The notes beneath the pieces are model-generated. The model was given only the letters and a program-made list of their open reading frames with translations, was not told the origin of the DNA and searched no databases. Positions 22,288 to 32,750 of a stretch of 55,246 bases of DNA are shown piece after piece (within the stretch, counting starts at the first letter, position 1; the number at the start of each line of letters is the position of its first letter). The stretch comes from Sphaerosporella brunnea (Eukaryota > Ascomycota > Pezizomycetes > Pezizales > Pyronemataceae). Where the stretch lies: contig VXIS01000319.1 in NCBI GenBank assembly GCA_008704415.1, positions 1 to 55,246 on the forward strand. Reading direction: 5' to 3'. A program made the translations under genes and the position numbers.

Positions 22288-22638
22288 ATGTCCCCGCTAA
22301 CCCCGCTCCTCCGCCTCGTCCGCCGTCTACTCTGTCCTTTCTCCTCACCGCCAAAAATAATCGTCATCCCGCCGACCCCGACCAGTTCCACGCTCGACCG
22401 GAGCCGTCGCTGGAGTCCACGGCGCTTGCACCTTCCTGCTCCAGCTCCACGGGAGTATTTCCACCGCGACGACACAAAAAAGCAAAGGAGAGTGACGTTA
22501 CCGGTGTTGATGCTGCAACCAACCGGTCGAAGAGGCGTGGAATGGGAGTGTGAAGTTATGAGGGAGGTTGTGAGTGCTGGCGGTGCGCTTGCTCCGGGAC
22601 TGGGGAATGGGATCGGGGTTTGCTATGGTGGGCTTTGA
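22288..22638 (+). CDS. Possible small proline/arginine-rich protein
   Basis: The 116-residue ORF starts at the ATG MSPLTPLLRLVRRLLCP, with a Pro/Ser/Arg-rich middle and a Gly-rich end (GGALAPGLGNGIGVCYGGL). Frames on both strands stay open here because of composition, so coding status is uncertain. The N-terminus could be an amphipathic presequence. Confidence 0.3.
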   Translation: MSPLTPLLRLVRRLLCPFSSPPKIIVIPPTPTSSTLDRSRRWSPRRLHLPAPAPREYFHRDDTKKQRRVTLPVLMLQPTGRRGVEWECEVMREVVSAGGALAPGLGNGIGVCYGGL

Positions 22639-24344
22639 GGAAGTGGGCGGGAGGAGCATACTTGGGCATTTTCGGGCGCTGGTGAGGGGAGCACTGGGTG
22701 GAAATTTGTGATGGCGAGTTGAGTTGATGGAGTTTATGTAGGAGTCCAGGTGTTTGCATGTGAATAGGTATTTACTGGATACTGCTGCGAATTTAGGAGG
22801 TATCAGACTTTTTCGGGTGTGTGGAGTGGCGTAGCCTGAGGGTGCAGTCCGAACGCCTGCCAGTGTTGCGAATGGTGATTCTTGACCTTTTTCTCAGCTA
22901 GTGACGGAGCCGGGGGACGAGGATACCCGGAATCGTGCTTTGGGAGAGGGAAGAAATTGCCCAGTCAAGTTGCAGATGCGATCGCATTTGCCAGTACTGC
23001 CATTGGCCCATGGTGCGAACGCTTTGGGTCGAATCACTCAGTATGACGCACTGGCCTTGCACTTCACAAAGCAAAACATTCCCGTGGCTGCTGAGATTAC
23101 CGTCTGCAAAGCCCGATAAGGGTACACGTACTTCCCTGCAGACCAATCTCGACCCAAGGTGGTCATTCGTGTACAGTGAGCTTTATATAGAGCTCATACC
23201 CGACTATTATCTCCTTCTGAGCGCTGGTAGGCCTGATGCTTTGCCTTCTCCGACGCGGGCGAGAAATCGGGAAAGTTAACTCCGATTGGAGGTAAACGTC
23301 CAGCTTCGGTGACACCGCATCAGCTTTTGAGGACCCCGATTGACCAGCTTCGGCCGATGCAAAAGCACATGCGGCAGTTGCCGTCGAAAATCCTGTTTGA
23401 TGGAACACACAATCGGTCAACTCCGCCTGCATGTTTGTTGATCCAGCTCCGCCTCGCTCTATGCCTGGAAATTGGTTCGTCCGCAGGTTGTTTTTTACAG
23501 GGCGCTAACTATCCAAGCTGTCATTGACCGACCGGATATGATGTCAACCAGAAGATGCCGGCTCCACCGCCGTGGTGCTGGATGATATGCATTTAGCCGC
23601 AACGAATAAGCACCTCAGCCCCCAACCCGGTCAGCCGCGGCATGCGCGTAGCCGCCGGCAGATAGCTTGTGTGACCGCCTAACGACGATGTCAGCAAATA
23701 GATGTTGTGCTTGCTGCTGCGTACCACTCGCTTGAATTATTGATACACCGGCCGGTCAAGAGATTGTAATGATCGTGGAATTGTTTTAATACCAAGGTTG
23801 ATCCGGGCTAGGGTTCTAGGGCTCCTCATCAGCTCGTCTTCTGATCGACCCCTCAACGCCACAACACCATCACCATCTCCAATCATTCGTCGTATCGTCA
23901 CTCCTTCAGCCGATAAAGCATTCGCTACTTTTCTTTCTGCCTACTTCGACCGCACGAAAGCGAGCGTTTTTGAATCCATTGGACACAGACCCAGCACTCC
24001 GCGGCCTGACATCACCACTTGACTTGCGTAAGTCACTGTTCTCCGTCACCACCCTTTCTGAGCCCATTTCCTCGGTTCTCCGTCCTCGAAAGCGCGCAGC
24101 TGTTCCTCTCTATGTCTTTGACACTGACAGCCCTCCATTTAGCCGTCGTGCAAGCAAACTCGAACTCTCCGCCGTGAATAATTCAATTCGATCAGTGAGT
24201 TTCTCCTCCCCAAGCCTCATCAACCCAGTTCTCTTGCTCTTTGGCTCGCGCACAAAGTCCTCCGCTTCGCCCGCCCAAACCCAACGCTTGCTTCCGTCGA
24301 TCTCATTCCCGCTAACATGTGGTGCTCTGCCCAACACAGCCGAA
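22639..24344. other. Mostly intergenic; scattered coding-like pieces
   Basis: A plus-strand piece near 23018-23119 (LGRITQYDALALHFTKQ) reads like protein but has no ATG or clear splice signals. From 23798 a frame (GLLISSSSDRPLNATT onward) may be 5' sequence of the gene at 24345. Nothing else is supported. Confidence 0.3.
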
Positions 24345-24952
24345 ATGCAGCTCCCACATTTCGCCTACATCGGCTATGCGGCGATCAATTACACCCTGAT
24401 CAACGCCGGCAATCCCTCCAACACTCCTCGCGGCGTCAGCTACTACGACACATTCAACTCCGGAGTCCTCACATTCCTCCCTGAGACGTCACTCTACACC
24501 CCGCTTCCCGGGTACGTCACCGATACCGGCCCGATCCCCACCAATCTTTCTACCACCAGTGTGAGGCTCGTCGATGGTGGAGACTACTTCAAGTTTCTTG
24601 CTCCCAGCACCTTAGCGCTTGATAGCACTGCTGCGGGATTTTCCGAAGCCGGAAACTTGGTACATTTCCGTGCTGCAGGATTTATTCGCATTCAGGATAG
24701 TCTCTCCATGATTCTGCAGGGCAAGGGAAATGGCTCTATGAAGTGAGTGATCTTTTTCTGGGTAGCCATGGCAAATCCTGACGGAGCAACAGGTTCGGAG
24801 AAACCGACTTTTGGGAACCCATAACTGTCGACACCGGCGATGCAGCGCTCAAGTGGCTTAATTTCCGGGTCATCATCAGCCAGGGACGCGTCCTCGTTGA
24901 TAAGGGAAAGGCTTATGGCATCGAGCTGCGCCTGTGGTCGCCGGTTAACTAG
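24345..24952 (+). CDS. Two-exon hypothetical protein
   Basis: Exon 1 is 24345-24742, the intron 24743-24792 (50 nt, GTGAGT to CAG) and exon 2 24793-24952. Phase 2 is restored by one base, giving 185 residues. It starts MQLPHFAYIGYAAINYTLIN and ends FRVIISQGRVLVDKGKAYGI, then ELRLWSPVN. The sequence is rich in beta-prone and Asn/Thr/Gly stretches, with several NxT/S sites. There is no clear signal peptide unless an upstream exon is missing: the frame is open upstream to 23970 and a CACAG acceptor-like site precedes the ATG. Function is unknown. Confidence 0.65.
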
Positions 24953-26459
24953 TTCCGGAAGGGCCGGCTGAGGGAAGACAAAAAAAAACGGACCAATTAG
25001 GGACACGAGATGATGGATGGAGTTTGTGTATGGACATTTCATTGCTGTTATGGATTTTTAGTTGTTTTCGAGAAAAATGAAGGGACTGATGCATCATGTA
25101 TGGTGCTTCGGACATGGTGGATTTGTACAGAGAATGCTTTCTTCGGACAATAGATTTCACCTCTCTAAATAGGAACACTCGGAAAGAGATATTGTGCCCG
25201 CAATGACACTTCATGATCAGCCTCTGACTCGGGCTCGGCTTTCGGCAGTGTACGGCAGGGATAGGCTTGCCTCCTCGGGGAGCTCCGGCCATGCGGGCAG
25301 CCGAGGCGCAGTGCCTTGTTGCCGTGTCCGCGTGTCTCTATGAGCCGGCGGAGATTTACAGTGAGGCCTGGAGAAGCTGGATTTATGGGGATCCCTGATC
25401 GGGGAGGGCTATGCTAATGTCGCGTGTTTTCCAGCGGCTCACATAGTCGTCGCGATCCACCGGCGGCCGAACGCAGCCGCCGCCTCGGCCACGAGCACTT
25501 CTTAGTGGTCTGGGTTCGGGATCTGGTGTGTGTGGTGATGACGAGTAATTTCTTGTGCTATCACTCGTGGAATCGTAGATTTCTTGGTACCGAAAAGTAC
25601 AAACCGTGCGGATCACAAGCGATGGTTCGGATGTTGAGCACGAGTGACGGTTCATGTAGATCAAACCTACGGCATGTGCGAATTTATAGCAACAAAAAAT
25701 ATGGTCTGTCGAAAGCAAAATTGCGGTCGTTGCTATTAAAAGTGCCCGCTTCTATCAAGATCTTGCGGTTGGAGACAGACCCGAAACTTAATGCCTACCT
25801 AGTTGGAGGGGCTCTTGAGGCTGGAGTCAACGGTGGCGCCTCTGCGAACGTACTCGTCGCCATTCCGATGCTTTGAGAAGATGCCGAGAGAGCAAATGGT
25901 ACTTTTTACTGGTTTTCACTTCCGTCATCACAGTCTCGGTGTGGCTTTGTCGAACGGCGCCGCTTGTAATCACAGATTATCACCAGGTTATGATCCATTT
26001 CCCGGTGTCGTCCGTTCAGGGTGACTACTCCCCAGGCCTTTCGTCAGCTCTTTTGCTCTGCTTCTCTTCATCTGTTCCCCTTTCACCAACCACCCGCGGT
26101 AGCAGTACATGAGGCTTTTTCCTGGCGAGTGAGACAGCATCCTGTATTTGATAATAGATCACGCTCCGCCGGTCTGAGGTCGCTGCAAGCTTTTCATCCA
26201 CAAACGTGACACTTGGGCCAAGTGGTGATGATAATCACAGCCCGTCACTCGGGTATAAGGCTGTCTGGTTTTGTGAACAAAATTACCCATACCGCCGGAC
26301 GTCGTCCGTTCACGGCGATTGTGTATGAGCCTTTTCCTTTTCCCAGGCCTTTCCCCCTTCCCCTTTCCCTTCACCTTCACCTCTAGCATCCACCGCGTAC
26401 ATCATCATCACCACTTTGCTCACATCCCTCAACAGACCTCGAACTCCGGCATATCAAAA
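24953..26459. other. Intergenic; possible LRR-like remnant
   Basis: A plus-strand frame up to 25876 contains LRHVRIYSNKKYGLSKAKL and LLLKVPASIKILRLETD, which have leucine-rich-repeat spacing as in fungal F-box/LRR proteins. There is no plausible ATG start nearby. The remaining sequence shows nothing clear except a possible promoter just before 26460. Confidence 0.3.
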
Positions 26460-26842
26460 ATGCCCATCACTACCCCCAACCTCCAGCTCATCTCGCTGAT
26501 CGCTCTCATCGTCAACATTGGATTGTTCGTCGGCTTGGGCTTCCTCTTCGGCCGATTCCAGTCCAAGGAGCGTAAGTCGCACGACAAGAACAACCGTATG
26601 TCCCCATTCTCCAGTGATACACGACGTGGCGCTGACGATGTGTAGAGGGCACGGCTCCGGATTCCCCCGGAACCCGCTTGGCGGCTCCCCCGGCTGCTCT
26701 CATCTGGGCTGCGGTTCTCTCCGTGGTCGTATGGCAGCTTGGCAAATCTCGCTTCCGTAGGATGGTGCGTTGCGCTACTGATCACGATGGCGACGGCGAC
26801 GCTGAGGACGACAACGGGTCTGCGTTGGTGATTGAGATTTAG
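26460..26842 (+). CDS. Small two-TM protein, family T, member 1
   Basis: Exon 1 is 26460-26595, the intron 26596-26645 (50 nt, GTATGT, GCTGAC branch, TAG) and exon 2 26646-26842, giving 110 residues. TM1 lies near residues 10-30 (LISLIALIVNIGLFVGLGFL) and is followed by a basic FGRFQSKERKSHDKN loop. TM2 lies near residues 61-76 (AALIWAAVLSVVVWQL), then GKSRFRRM and an acidic DHDGDGDAEDDN tail. The same gene structure, with the intron at the same codon, is found at 43922-44315, and a relic of exon 2 lies at 51205. There is no known family to my knowledge. A membrane protein is inferred. Confidence 0.8.
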
Positions 26843-27294
26843 TTGTTTGCTGTACAAATGGCTTGGGTTGAGGAGGCGAAAAATAGCGGGTTTCGATCGG
26901 GATCCTCGATTGTATTGATTCTCGGAAGTGGAATTTCTTTGGCGCGTTGGTCGGGGGTCGGTTTTGCGGGGCAGATAGAGGAGAGGCTGTCGCGCTAGAA
27001 TGTCATGTGTGTTGAGTGATTGTGCATGTTGCGATGATTTCTGCCACAAGTCCGCTGCCTATGATCGATTAACAAGACCTTCCTATCGACAAAGAAAAGC
27101 ATATATCTTTTGATTTAACTCCACGCTCAGTATTGGCTCATAGAATGGTGAGCACTACCAACAACACCTACCTTCACCTTTTCATTCCCTCACCTTGAAG
27201 AAAGGTTCTCCAGAGTGAATCACCATCACTTTACAGCTCTCGGCTTCTCGCTCTACGACCTAAATGTCGTTCAGCGGAAGCAACCGAGGACTTT
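26843..27294. other. Intergenic
   Basis: 3' flank of the two-TM gene and upstream region of the split ORF. No further feature is supported. Confidence 0.3.
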
Positions 27295-27618
27295 ATGCCC
27301 ATTGCCACCGGTCGGTTCAAAGCCCTTGTCTTTTTCAATGTCCTGGAACTGATTGTCGATAGTTATTACGTTTACGACCGCCACGAAACCGAAACAGAAA
27401 AAAATCGACCACCCGATACCAGCCAACCCACTACTGAAATCCACCGCTAAGACAATTTGGATCACATCGACGATTTCGAAGACCCCATCGGGAAGATGTC
27501 TGTTACACTGCCTACGGCCTGGTGTTTATTTCTGCCGCTAGGAGTAATGATTTTCTGTTTCAACATCACGGACGGCAACGCTTTTCGCTCATTATTGGAC
27601 CTGCGTCCCGCGGCCTGA
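27295..27618 (+). pseudogene. Membrane-protein ORF split by an in-frame TAA
   Basis: From the ATG at 27295 the frame encodes MPIATGRFKALVFFNVLELI, an acidic/polar middle (DRHETETEKNRPPD), then a TAA at 27448-27450. It continues in the same frame as DNLDHIDDFEDPIGK and a hydrophobic TAWCLFLPLGVMIFCF to a TGA at 27616. Without the TAA it would be a 106-residue protein with two hydrophobic segments, like other small TM genes here. No good intron removes the stop. Nonsense mutation, readthrough or sequence error are the options. Confidence 0.5.
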
Positions 27619-28772
27619 CTACGAGTCCTTGGCCGATGCGGACCGGGAACTACTACTCAATATATTTCTATCACCTCATCATACCCTTAGTTACAACGAG
27701 GACTACCAGGGATATTAGAGACGTCGAAGACAATTACGCGGGTAGTAAGTTGAATCCCCTAAACATCCAGGGTCTCAGAGCATGAGTACTTGATCGCTAA
27801 TTCTGTGTAGTGATAGACCGGACTGATCTGGCTCCGACTATACCACAAGCCCTTCAAATTTGTGACCTCATGGTCAAGTGATGCAGCGCCGTCAATTACA
27901 AGTCGGGTGTTATTCCTCTATGGATATTTCCATGGCATCGAACATTAAATTTGATAAAGACAATCGCACCCGACCGTATATTTGAATTTCAGTTAAAAGG
28001 AAACAAGGGTCACTACAAACGGGAGGAGATAGATGAGATATAAACGCAAGTCATTCTTGACATTTTCAATAACTATAATGAACTGCGGCGAGTTGGAAGC
28101 TGACTTGTTATCAGAGGTAATCAATCAGAAAAACCACGGATGAATCCCAACACGGGATAGCATCGATTGCTACTGATCTGGGTCCAACTGAATAGATGCC
28201 CAGCGACGGAGATATTCCGGCCCCTTCTTTGGCCGACCAGTGAGATGAAGGACAGACTGAACGCTGCCTTGACAAGGGGGGTCGACATGCACTATGTGGA
28301 GTGCCCTGGTTCTGGTCAATATGTAACCGCGACCTCGCACGTTGACCTTGTGCGATTCAATAGTTCATTAACAACGAATTAAACGATGGAAGCTTTCCCG
28401 CAGGAATATAGAAGGGTTAAGAAGTCAGAAACCGTGTCTGAAACAGTCCCCCCATTCCCGTTGGGCTGATTTTTAAAAGTAAAGCAATCGTTGCCTTCCC
28501 ACGACCACCGGTTGTGGGCGATTTCGCGGCCGATGTTTTAGGGCTACTTGGAGCGACCACCGAGCCAATCACCTTGCTCGACTCAGATTGGACGTCTGGG
28601 GGTCTGGATAGACCACCTCCCCTCTTTTCAGAGTTTTCGGCTGAAGCAGCAGTTTCCTAGAAAATAAGGTTTCAAAGCTTCAAGATCCAATCTGAACCCT
28701 GCGGGAAGACTTCCAACTTGAGCTAATATTTGACAAATCGTGTATATATAACTTTGGAGCGCGCCGTGATAT
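27619..28772. other. Intergenic, nothing clear
   Basis: Short frames only. No repeat or RNA gene was recognised before the tRNA. Confidence 0.3.
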
Positions 28773-28845
28773 GCCTGTGTAGTGTAGTGGTTTAGCACAT
28801 CGGATTTTGATTCCGGGGACCTCAGTTCAAACCTGGGCACGGGCT
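28773..28845 (+). tRNA. tRNA-Gln, anticodon UUG
   Basis: A 73-nt cloverleaf. The acceptor stem GCCTGTG pairs with CACGGGC (one T-G pair), followed by discriminator T at 28845. The D stem is GTGT/GCAC. The anticodon stem TCGGA/TCCGG closes the loop TTTTGAT, with anticodon TTG at 28807-28809, reading CAA. A 4-nt variable loop and T arm CTCAG-TTCAAAC-CTGGG complete it. There is no intron. The internal A and B boxes are present. Confidence 0.95.
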
Positions 28846-28849
28846 TCAC

Positions 28850-28855
28850 TTTTTT
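28850..28855 (+). terminator. RNA polymerase III T-run terminator
   Basis: Six Ts begin 5 nt after the last base of the tRNA-Gln gene, the usual polymerase III stop. Confidence 0.85.
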
Positions 28856-29106
28856 GAACTTTTGCCTGTTGAAGGACACGTGACTCCTAACCTTCAAACG
28901 CCACTTATGGTGCCGCGCCTGCTGTCAGCCACACCTATTTCTCTGACAATGGCTTGGCATCAAATCGAACCAACGCTGCAGACACAACATGAGGTCCTTC
29001 GAACAAGATGCTCATCGCTTCCTGATAACACCTCCTCTCGCCTCGTCCCGCCTAGCTGCTCCACCCGACTTTGGTTTTTCTCACACGCTAAAAAAAAAAC
29101 TTGAAA

Positions 29107-29442
29107 ATGGCGGAAAAGTCTCCCGACCCAAAAACGCTCCGGGTCCTCCGTAGGCAATACGAGAACGTGGCGAATGCAGCATTGTTGAGCGCGGAAGGTT
29201 ACGCGACGGATGTACGAGAGATTTGGCAGACGTTGATAAGCCCGGCTGTCAACGTGTGGATTCAAAACCCGAACGATGTCACTTGGCATCGGTTGAGTGT
29301 GCACGTGGCCATGTGGAAGGAGCGCCTGGGGGAGTGGAGAAAGGCCATGTTGGAATATGAGATACACACCGAGTATGCGAGAATAATCCGGAAATGCGAG
29401 ACAAGAGGAGATGCTTATACGACGAGGATGGGGGCGCTGTAA
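29107..29442 (+). CDS. Small soluble helical protein
   Basis: The 111-residue ORF starts at the ATG (TTGAAAATGG), preceded by an A-run. It is charged and helical throughout: MAEKSPDPKTLRVLRRQYEN, WHRLSVHVAMWKERLGEW and HTEYARIIRKCETRGDAY. There is no TM segment or signal. It lies 260 bp downstream of the tRNA and 160 bp upstream of a TIR element. Function is unknown. Confidence 0.6.
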   Translation: MAEKSPDPKTLRVLRRQYENVANAALLSAEGYATDVREIWQTLISPAVNVWIQNPNDVTWHRLSVHVAMWKERLGEWRKAMLEYEIHTEYARIIRKCETRGDAYTTRMGAL

Positions 29443-29599
29443 GGAAAAAAAAAATGCGGGCGGCGGCGATCGAGGTGCCGTCATGCCTCTGGATTGTACA
29501 TCCTCGTGTATTGGTTGTGTACGTACCTTTCTGTAAAAGATCCTTCCATGCCAACTGTTGTTGTTGTTTTTTTCCTCGTTACAAATATATAAGCACCAT

Positions 29600-30529
29600 T
29601 AGGGCCGCTCAGACAGGCGTATATTCACACACCTTCGACAACCACACTAACCGCCCGGAAATGCCAAGCCTGTGCGTTGGCACACCGAAAACCCCGCACA
29701 CTTTGGCTTCACGATGTTTTTGTGGTGTGTGTGTCCGCTCTACCAGGCGAGGTAGAGTGTACGGTTTCGATTCAACAACTCATTTGCCCCCGCGATTCGC
29801 TTGCTACCACTCAGTATTAACCTCAGCCGATAGTCCGCATGGCAACTCGTCGGAATGAACGTTTAACGCCAGTTAGCAGGCGGTAGCGCTTGCAGTGAGC
29901 TCCCCCATCGAAACGGAACGGAACTATATCGTGCGAAGCGTGCGAGCGATATGATCGACCCCAGTCCGCAACCCGTAACAGGGGCTCCCTCTGCGGGTAG
30001 GCAGAGGCACCACCACACTTGACTGCCGGTAATTTGGACTCCTCCGGCGCACCGATTTGGTCTTGTTGGTCGTGTGGGATCATGGTTTTAGGCAGCGAAG
30101 GCGTTCCATGTCGGACGTTAGAAGCGGGCGTGCATATGGGCGGAGGAATGCACATGGTAGTGGGTAGGTCGGGGAGGGAGCACGTCAAGTCGATATAGGG
30201 ATTACTTTCACTGAAGGGTTGGAGGCGGCCTTGGGTTTTCGATTCACTCTTTTCGCATTCACTTTTCTTATGTCTTCTTTCCCCAAGACACGCCCGTCTG
30301 TGGGTCCTTGAGGCCTAAGGGTAGTCTGTCATGTATACCATATGTCATGGCCGCAAGCGGCCGAATACATTATGATTAAAACAAACAAAAAAAAAGACAG
30401 GCGTATATTTTTTTTTTGACGTTTCTGGATTTAAGGCTAGTTTTGGCGTCAAATGGCTTACAGATATTGATAAACAGCTGGTTGAAAATTTGGATATCCA
30501 CGTCAAAAACGCCCGTCTGAGCGGCCCTA
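29600..30529. mobile_element. 926-bp TA-flanked TIR element
   Basis: The element spans 29602-30527. The left end is GGGCCGCTCAGACAGGCGT, and the right end, read inward, is GGGCCGCTCAGACGGGCGT, with one difference in 19. TA lies outside both ends (29600-29601 and 30528-30529), pointing to the Tc1/mariner group. A second internal copy of AGACAGGCGTATATTT at about 30396 suggests a nested or duplicated terminus. A minus-strand frame (30188-29823, MTCSLPDLPTTMCIPPPI onward) is Pro-rich and not transposase-like. Confidence 0.65.
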
Positions 30530-31730
30530 TTCTGAACTGGGGGAACGTGTTTCGTCCCGTCTCTGGATCCAAGGCTGATGGGCACAAAAGGGAGGAGCAT
30601 CAAGTTCATCTGGTGTCGAAGCAGCAATGTGTGACACAACGAGGTCGACCAAAATTTGGAAACGACCACCACTCATGTCTGGCGGAATCTGCAGAACAGA
30701 AACGAACTGGGCGTTGATATTGGAACCTAGGCTGGGTCTACTTTTCTTGTGGAAAATTCTCTGGTGTAACCCCCAGTGTACAGCTGCAATTTGAAAATTC
30801 TCATAGTTTCCACGCCCTTGTCCTCAAAATAACCAAAGGCCAGCTAAAAAGCTACTGGGTGATTTTTATACTAGCATGTGCCTACAACATAACTGCGTGC
30901 ACATGAAGAGATAGTAGTCTGGTTAAAAGGCAGGAAGGAAGCGGTGAATGCTCTTTGACGGAACATGGAAAACGTTGTGAAGTAAACAGCCCACCCTGGC
31001 CGGTACTACAAGTGGCAGCTATTGTTCCTCCATATCCCAAAGGACATAAACAAGACGCGATCTCAATCTCGGCAGTCCACCGAAGAAACAACCTAAACAG
31101 ATGACCCCTCTTTCCCCTAGCTCAGGTGCTGTGTTTGGCTTTGTGAAAACGTCGCCATCTGCTCCTTGCGTTCCACAAGAGCTGCGTCCTACTATGGGCC
31201 TTGTCAGTCTCACAAGAGGTTGCACCGTCGTATTCCTCCATTTTCTTGGGCGTTTTTTCAGTTCCAGAAGTCTTACGCTCTACGTATCAGCGATCAGTCT
31301 CCCTTCAAGGTTTATTTCCCGGTCTGTACCCACCACGCTCTTCGAATTGCCATGAAAAACACTACCGAGGGTGGCGTTGGTTGTCGAAAGTTAACGACGC
31401 TGTCGGCGAAATAGGTTTCCCTTTGTGTAGAATGTTGGTGATCCAATGGGCTTTAAAGATGCAGTGACTGCCGCCGTCTTTCTTAGAGAGGTTTACTGAA
31501 ACATTCGGTTTCCAGGATGTCCCTATCGCCCTACCAAATCTGTCTTTCAAGTTCCGTGCCTTTCTGCAGAAACGGGGATAGCAAATTAGCAAACGGTGGG
31601 GTGACTATGGAGTGTTCTTTTGTGGGTACTTCTGGCTTAAAATGAACAGAGGGAGCACATACATGGGCTAAGAAGTCAGATTTTGTCTTTGTGCACTGAA
31701 TTCTTGCAGCTCCCTCTGGCCTCCAAGACC
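30530..31730. other. Intergenic, nothing clear
   Basis: Overlapping short frames on both strands. TTCTTGCAG at 31701-31709 is a plausible splice acceptor for the gene at 31731. Confidence 0.3.
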
Positions 31731-31922
31731 ATGGGGATCCGGTCGCGCTCGTTCGATCTGGGTGAACCCACCGGCAGAAATAAGGAGTACGCGGTACGTT
31801 TTGCGGAAGCCGAACACCAGTGGGTCCAGGAGAAGATCAAGGCGACCAAGAGTCTGGAGGATATCGCACGCTTGGAGCGTGAGTTGAGGGAGGGACCTTC
31901 TGGCGATAGGATGGAGGAATAG
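31731..31922 (+). CDS. Small charged protein or last exon
   Basis: The 63-residue frame from ATG 31731 reads MGIRSRSFDLGEPTGRNKEY then AVRFAEAEHQWVQEKIKATK and ends with an acidic tail. It is soluble, helical and highly charged. The frame is open upstream to a TTCTTGCAG acceptor, so it may be the 3' exon of a longer gene. No family was recognised. Confidence 0.5.
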   Translation: MGIRSRSFDLGEPTGRNKEYAVRFAEAEHQWVQEKIKATKSLEDIARLERELREGPSGDRMEE

Positions 31923-32426
31923 TGCGCTTATACCTTTGTATGCGCCGTCTAATGTGGGTTAGCGGGGAGCGTATTCTTCTGGTGGTTGAATAATGGTATA
32001 AGGACTTCGAATAGTCCTTTCGAAGGACTGTTTATCTCACCTTTTCTCCTCCCTGTCGGGGTTTTCAACATACTAGGGCCATTTCATTTGCCCCCTTTGA
32101 ACAAACCCTCATCTGGGCAACGGCTAAAACAAACGCCTGCCACGGTCTTTAGGAACACAGTCTAAGGATGGAAGCTGCGGCAAACGAAGTGTATGTACCA
32201 TTTCTTCAAGTAACAATGAAATTTCACTAAAATTCCTCCCTCAATAAGCACAGAACACTGGGATTCAACTAGGATAATGGTGAAACAAAAAGATAGCAGT
32301 ACCGGCTGCGCTGAAGTACAAGAGAAAGACCCAGACAGCGTCCATAGAACAACACCCTGATCCCTCTCGGGATGGATTGGTAACTCGTGCTCAATTCAGG
32401 TTTTCGTCGTCTATCCGTACGACAAG

Positions 32427-32750
32427 ATGGTAAGGAGGATGTGTGCTGTAAGAATTCCCCGTGGCGGTGTAACGACATTTTTCTGGAGGCCGCATCGCCT
32501 CACACCATACCTGGAGCATTGTCAGGCGGCACGGTTTGCGCTTGGCAAGCGACACCAGGAGACGGCTGGGCGAAGAAAGTCAAATGTGTACAAATCGTGG
32601 AAACAATTTCGTGAGTATAACTCCGGGTGTATAATGTTGATAGCGGCGAGGTTTGCGAGTATCGAAGTAACACCTCCATATGTTCCACCATGGCAGAGTC
32701 CAATTCCGCGCGGTGCTAGCAACCGGCCACATTTCCTGGGGTTTTCATGA
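32427..32750 (+). CDS. Possible small basic protein
   Basis: A 107-residue frame from the ATG at 32427: basic and aromatic at first (GGVTTFFWRPHRLTPYLEH), then QETAGRRKSNVYKSW, then Pro-rich (VTPPYVPPWQSPIPRGA). A GTGAGT-to-TAG segment of 33 nt inside keeps frame but is too short for this genome's introns. The minus strand is also open. Coding status is uncertain. Confidence 0.3.
   Translation: MVRRMCAVRIPRGGVTTFFWRPHRLTPYLEHCQAARFALGKRHQETAGRRKSNVYKSWKQFREYNSGCIMLIAARFASIEVTPPYVPPWQSPIPRGASNRPHFLGFS

Noticed and set aside
26319..26459. N-terminal extension of the family T gene at 26460
   Set aside because: The in-frame upstream start is not ATG, and the paralogue at 44315 is not conserved beyond MPITTP.
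29394..29858. 154-codon ORF on the plus strand
   Set aside because: It overlaps the end of the gene at 29107 and crosses the TIR element border. It has no coding character.
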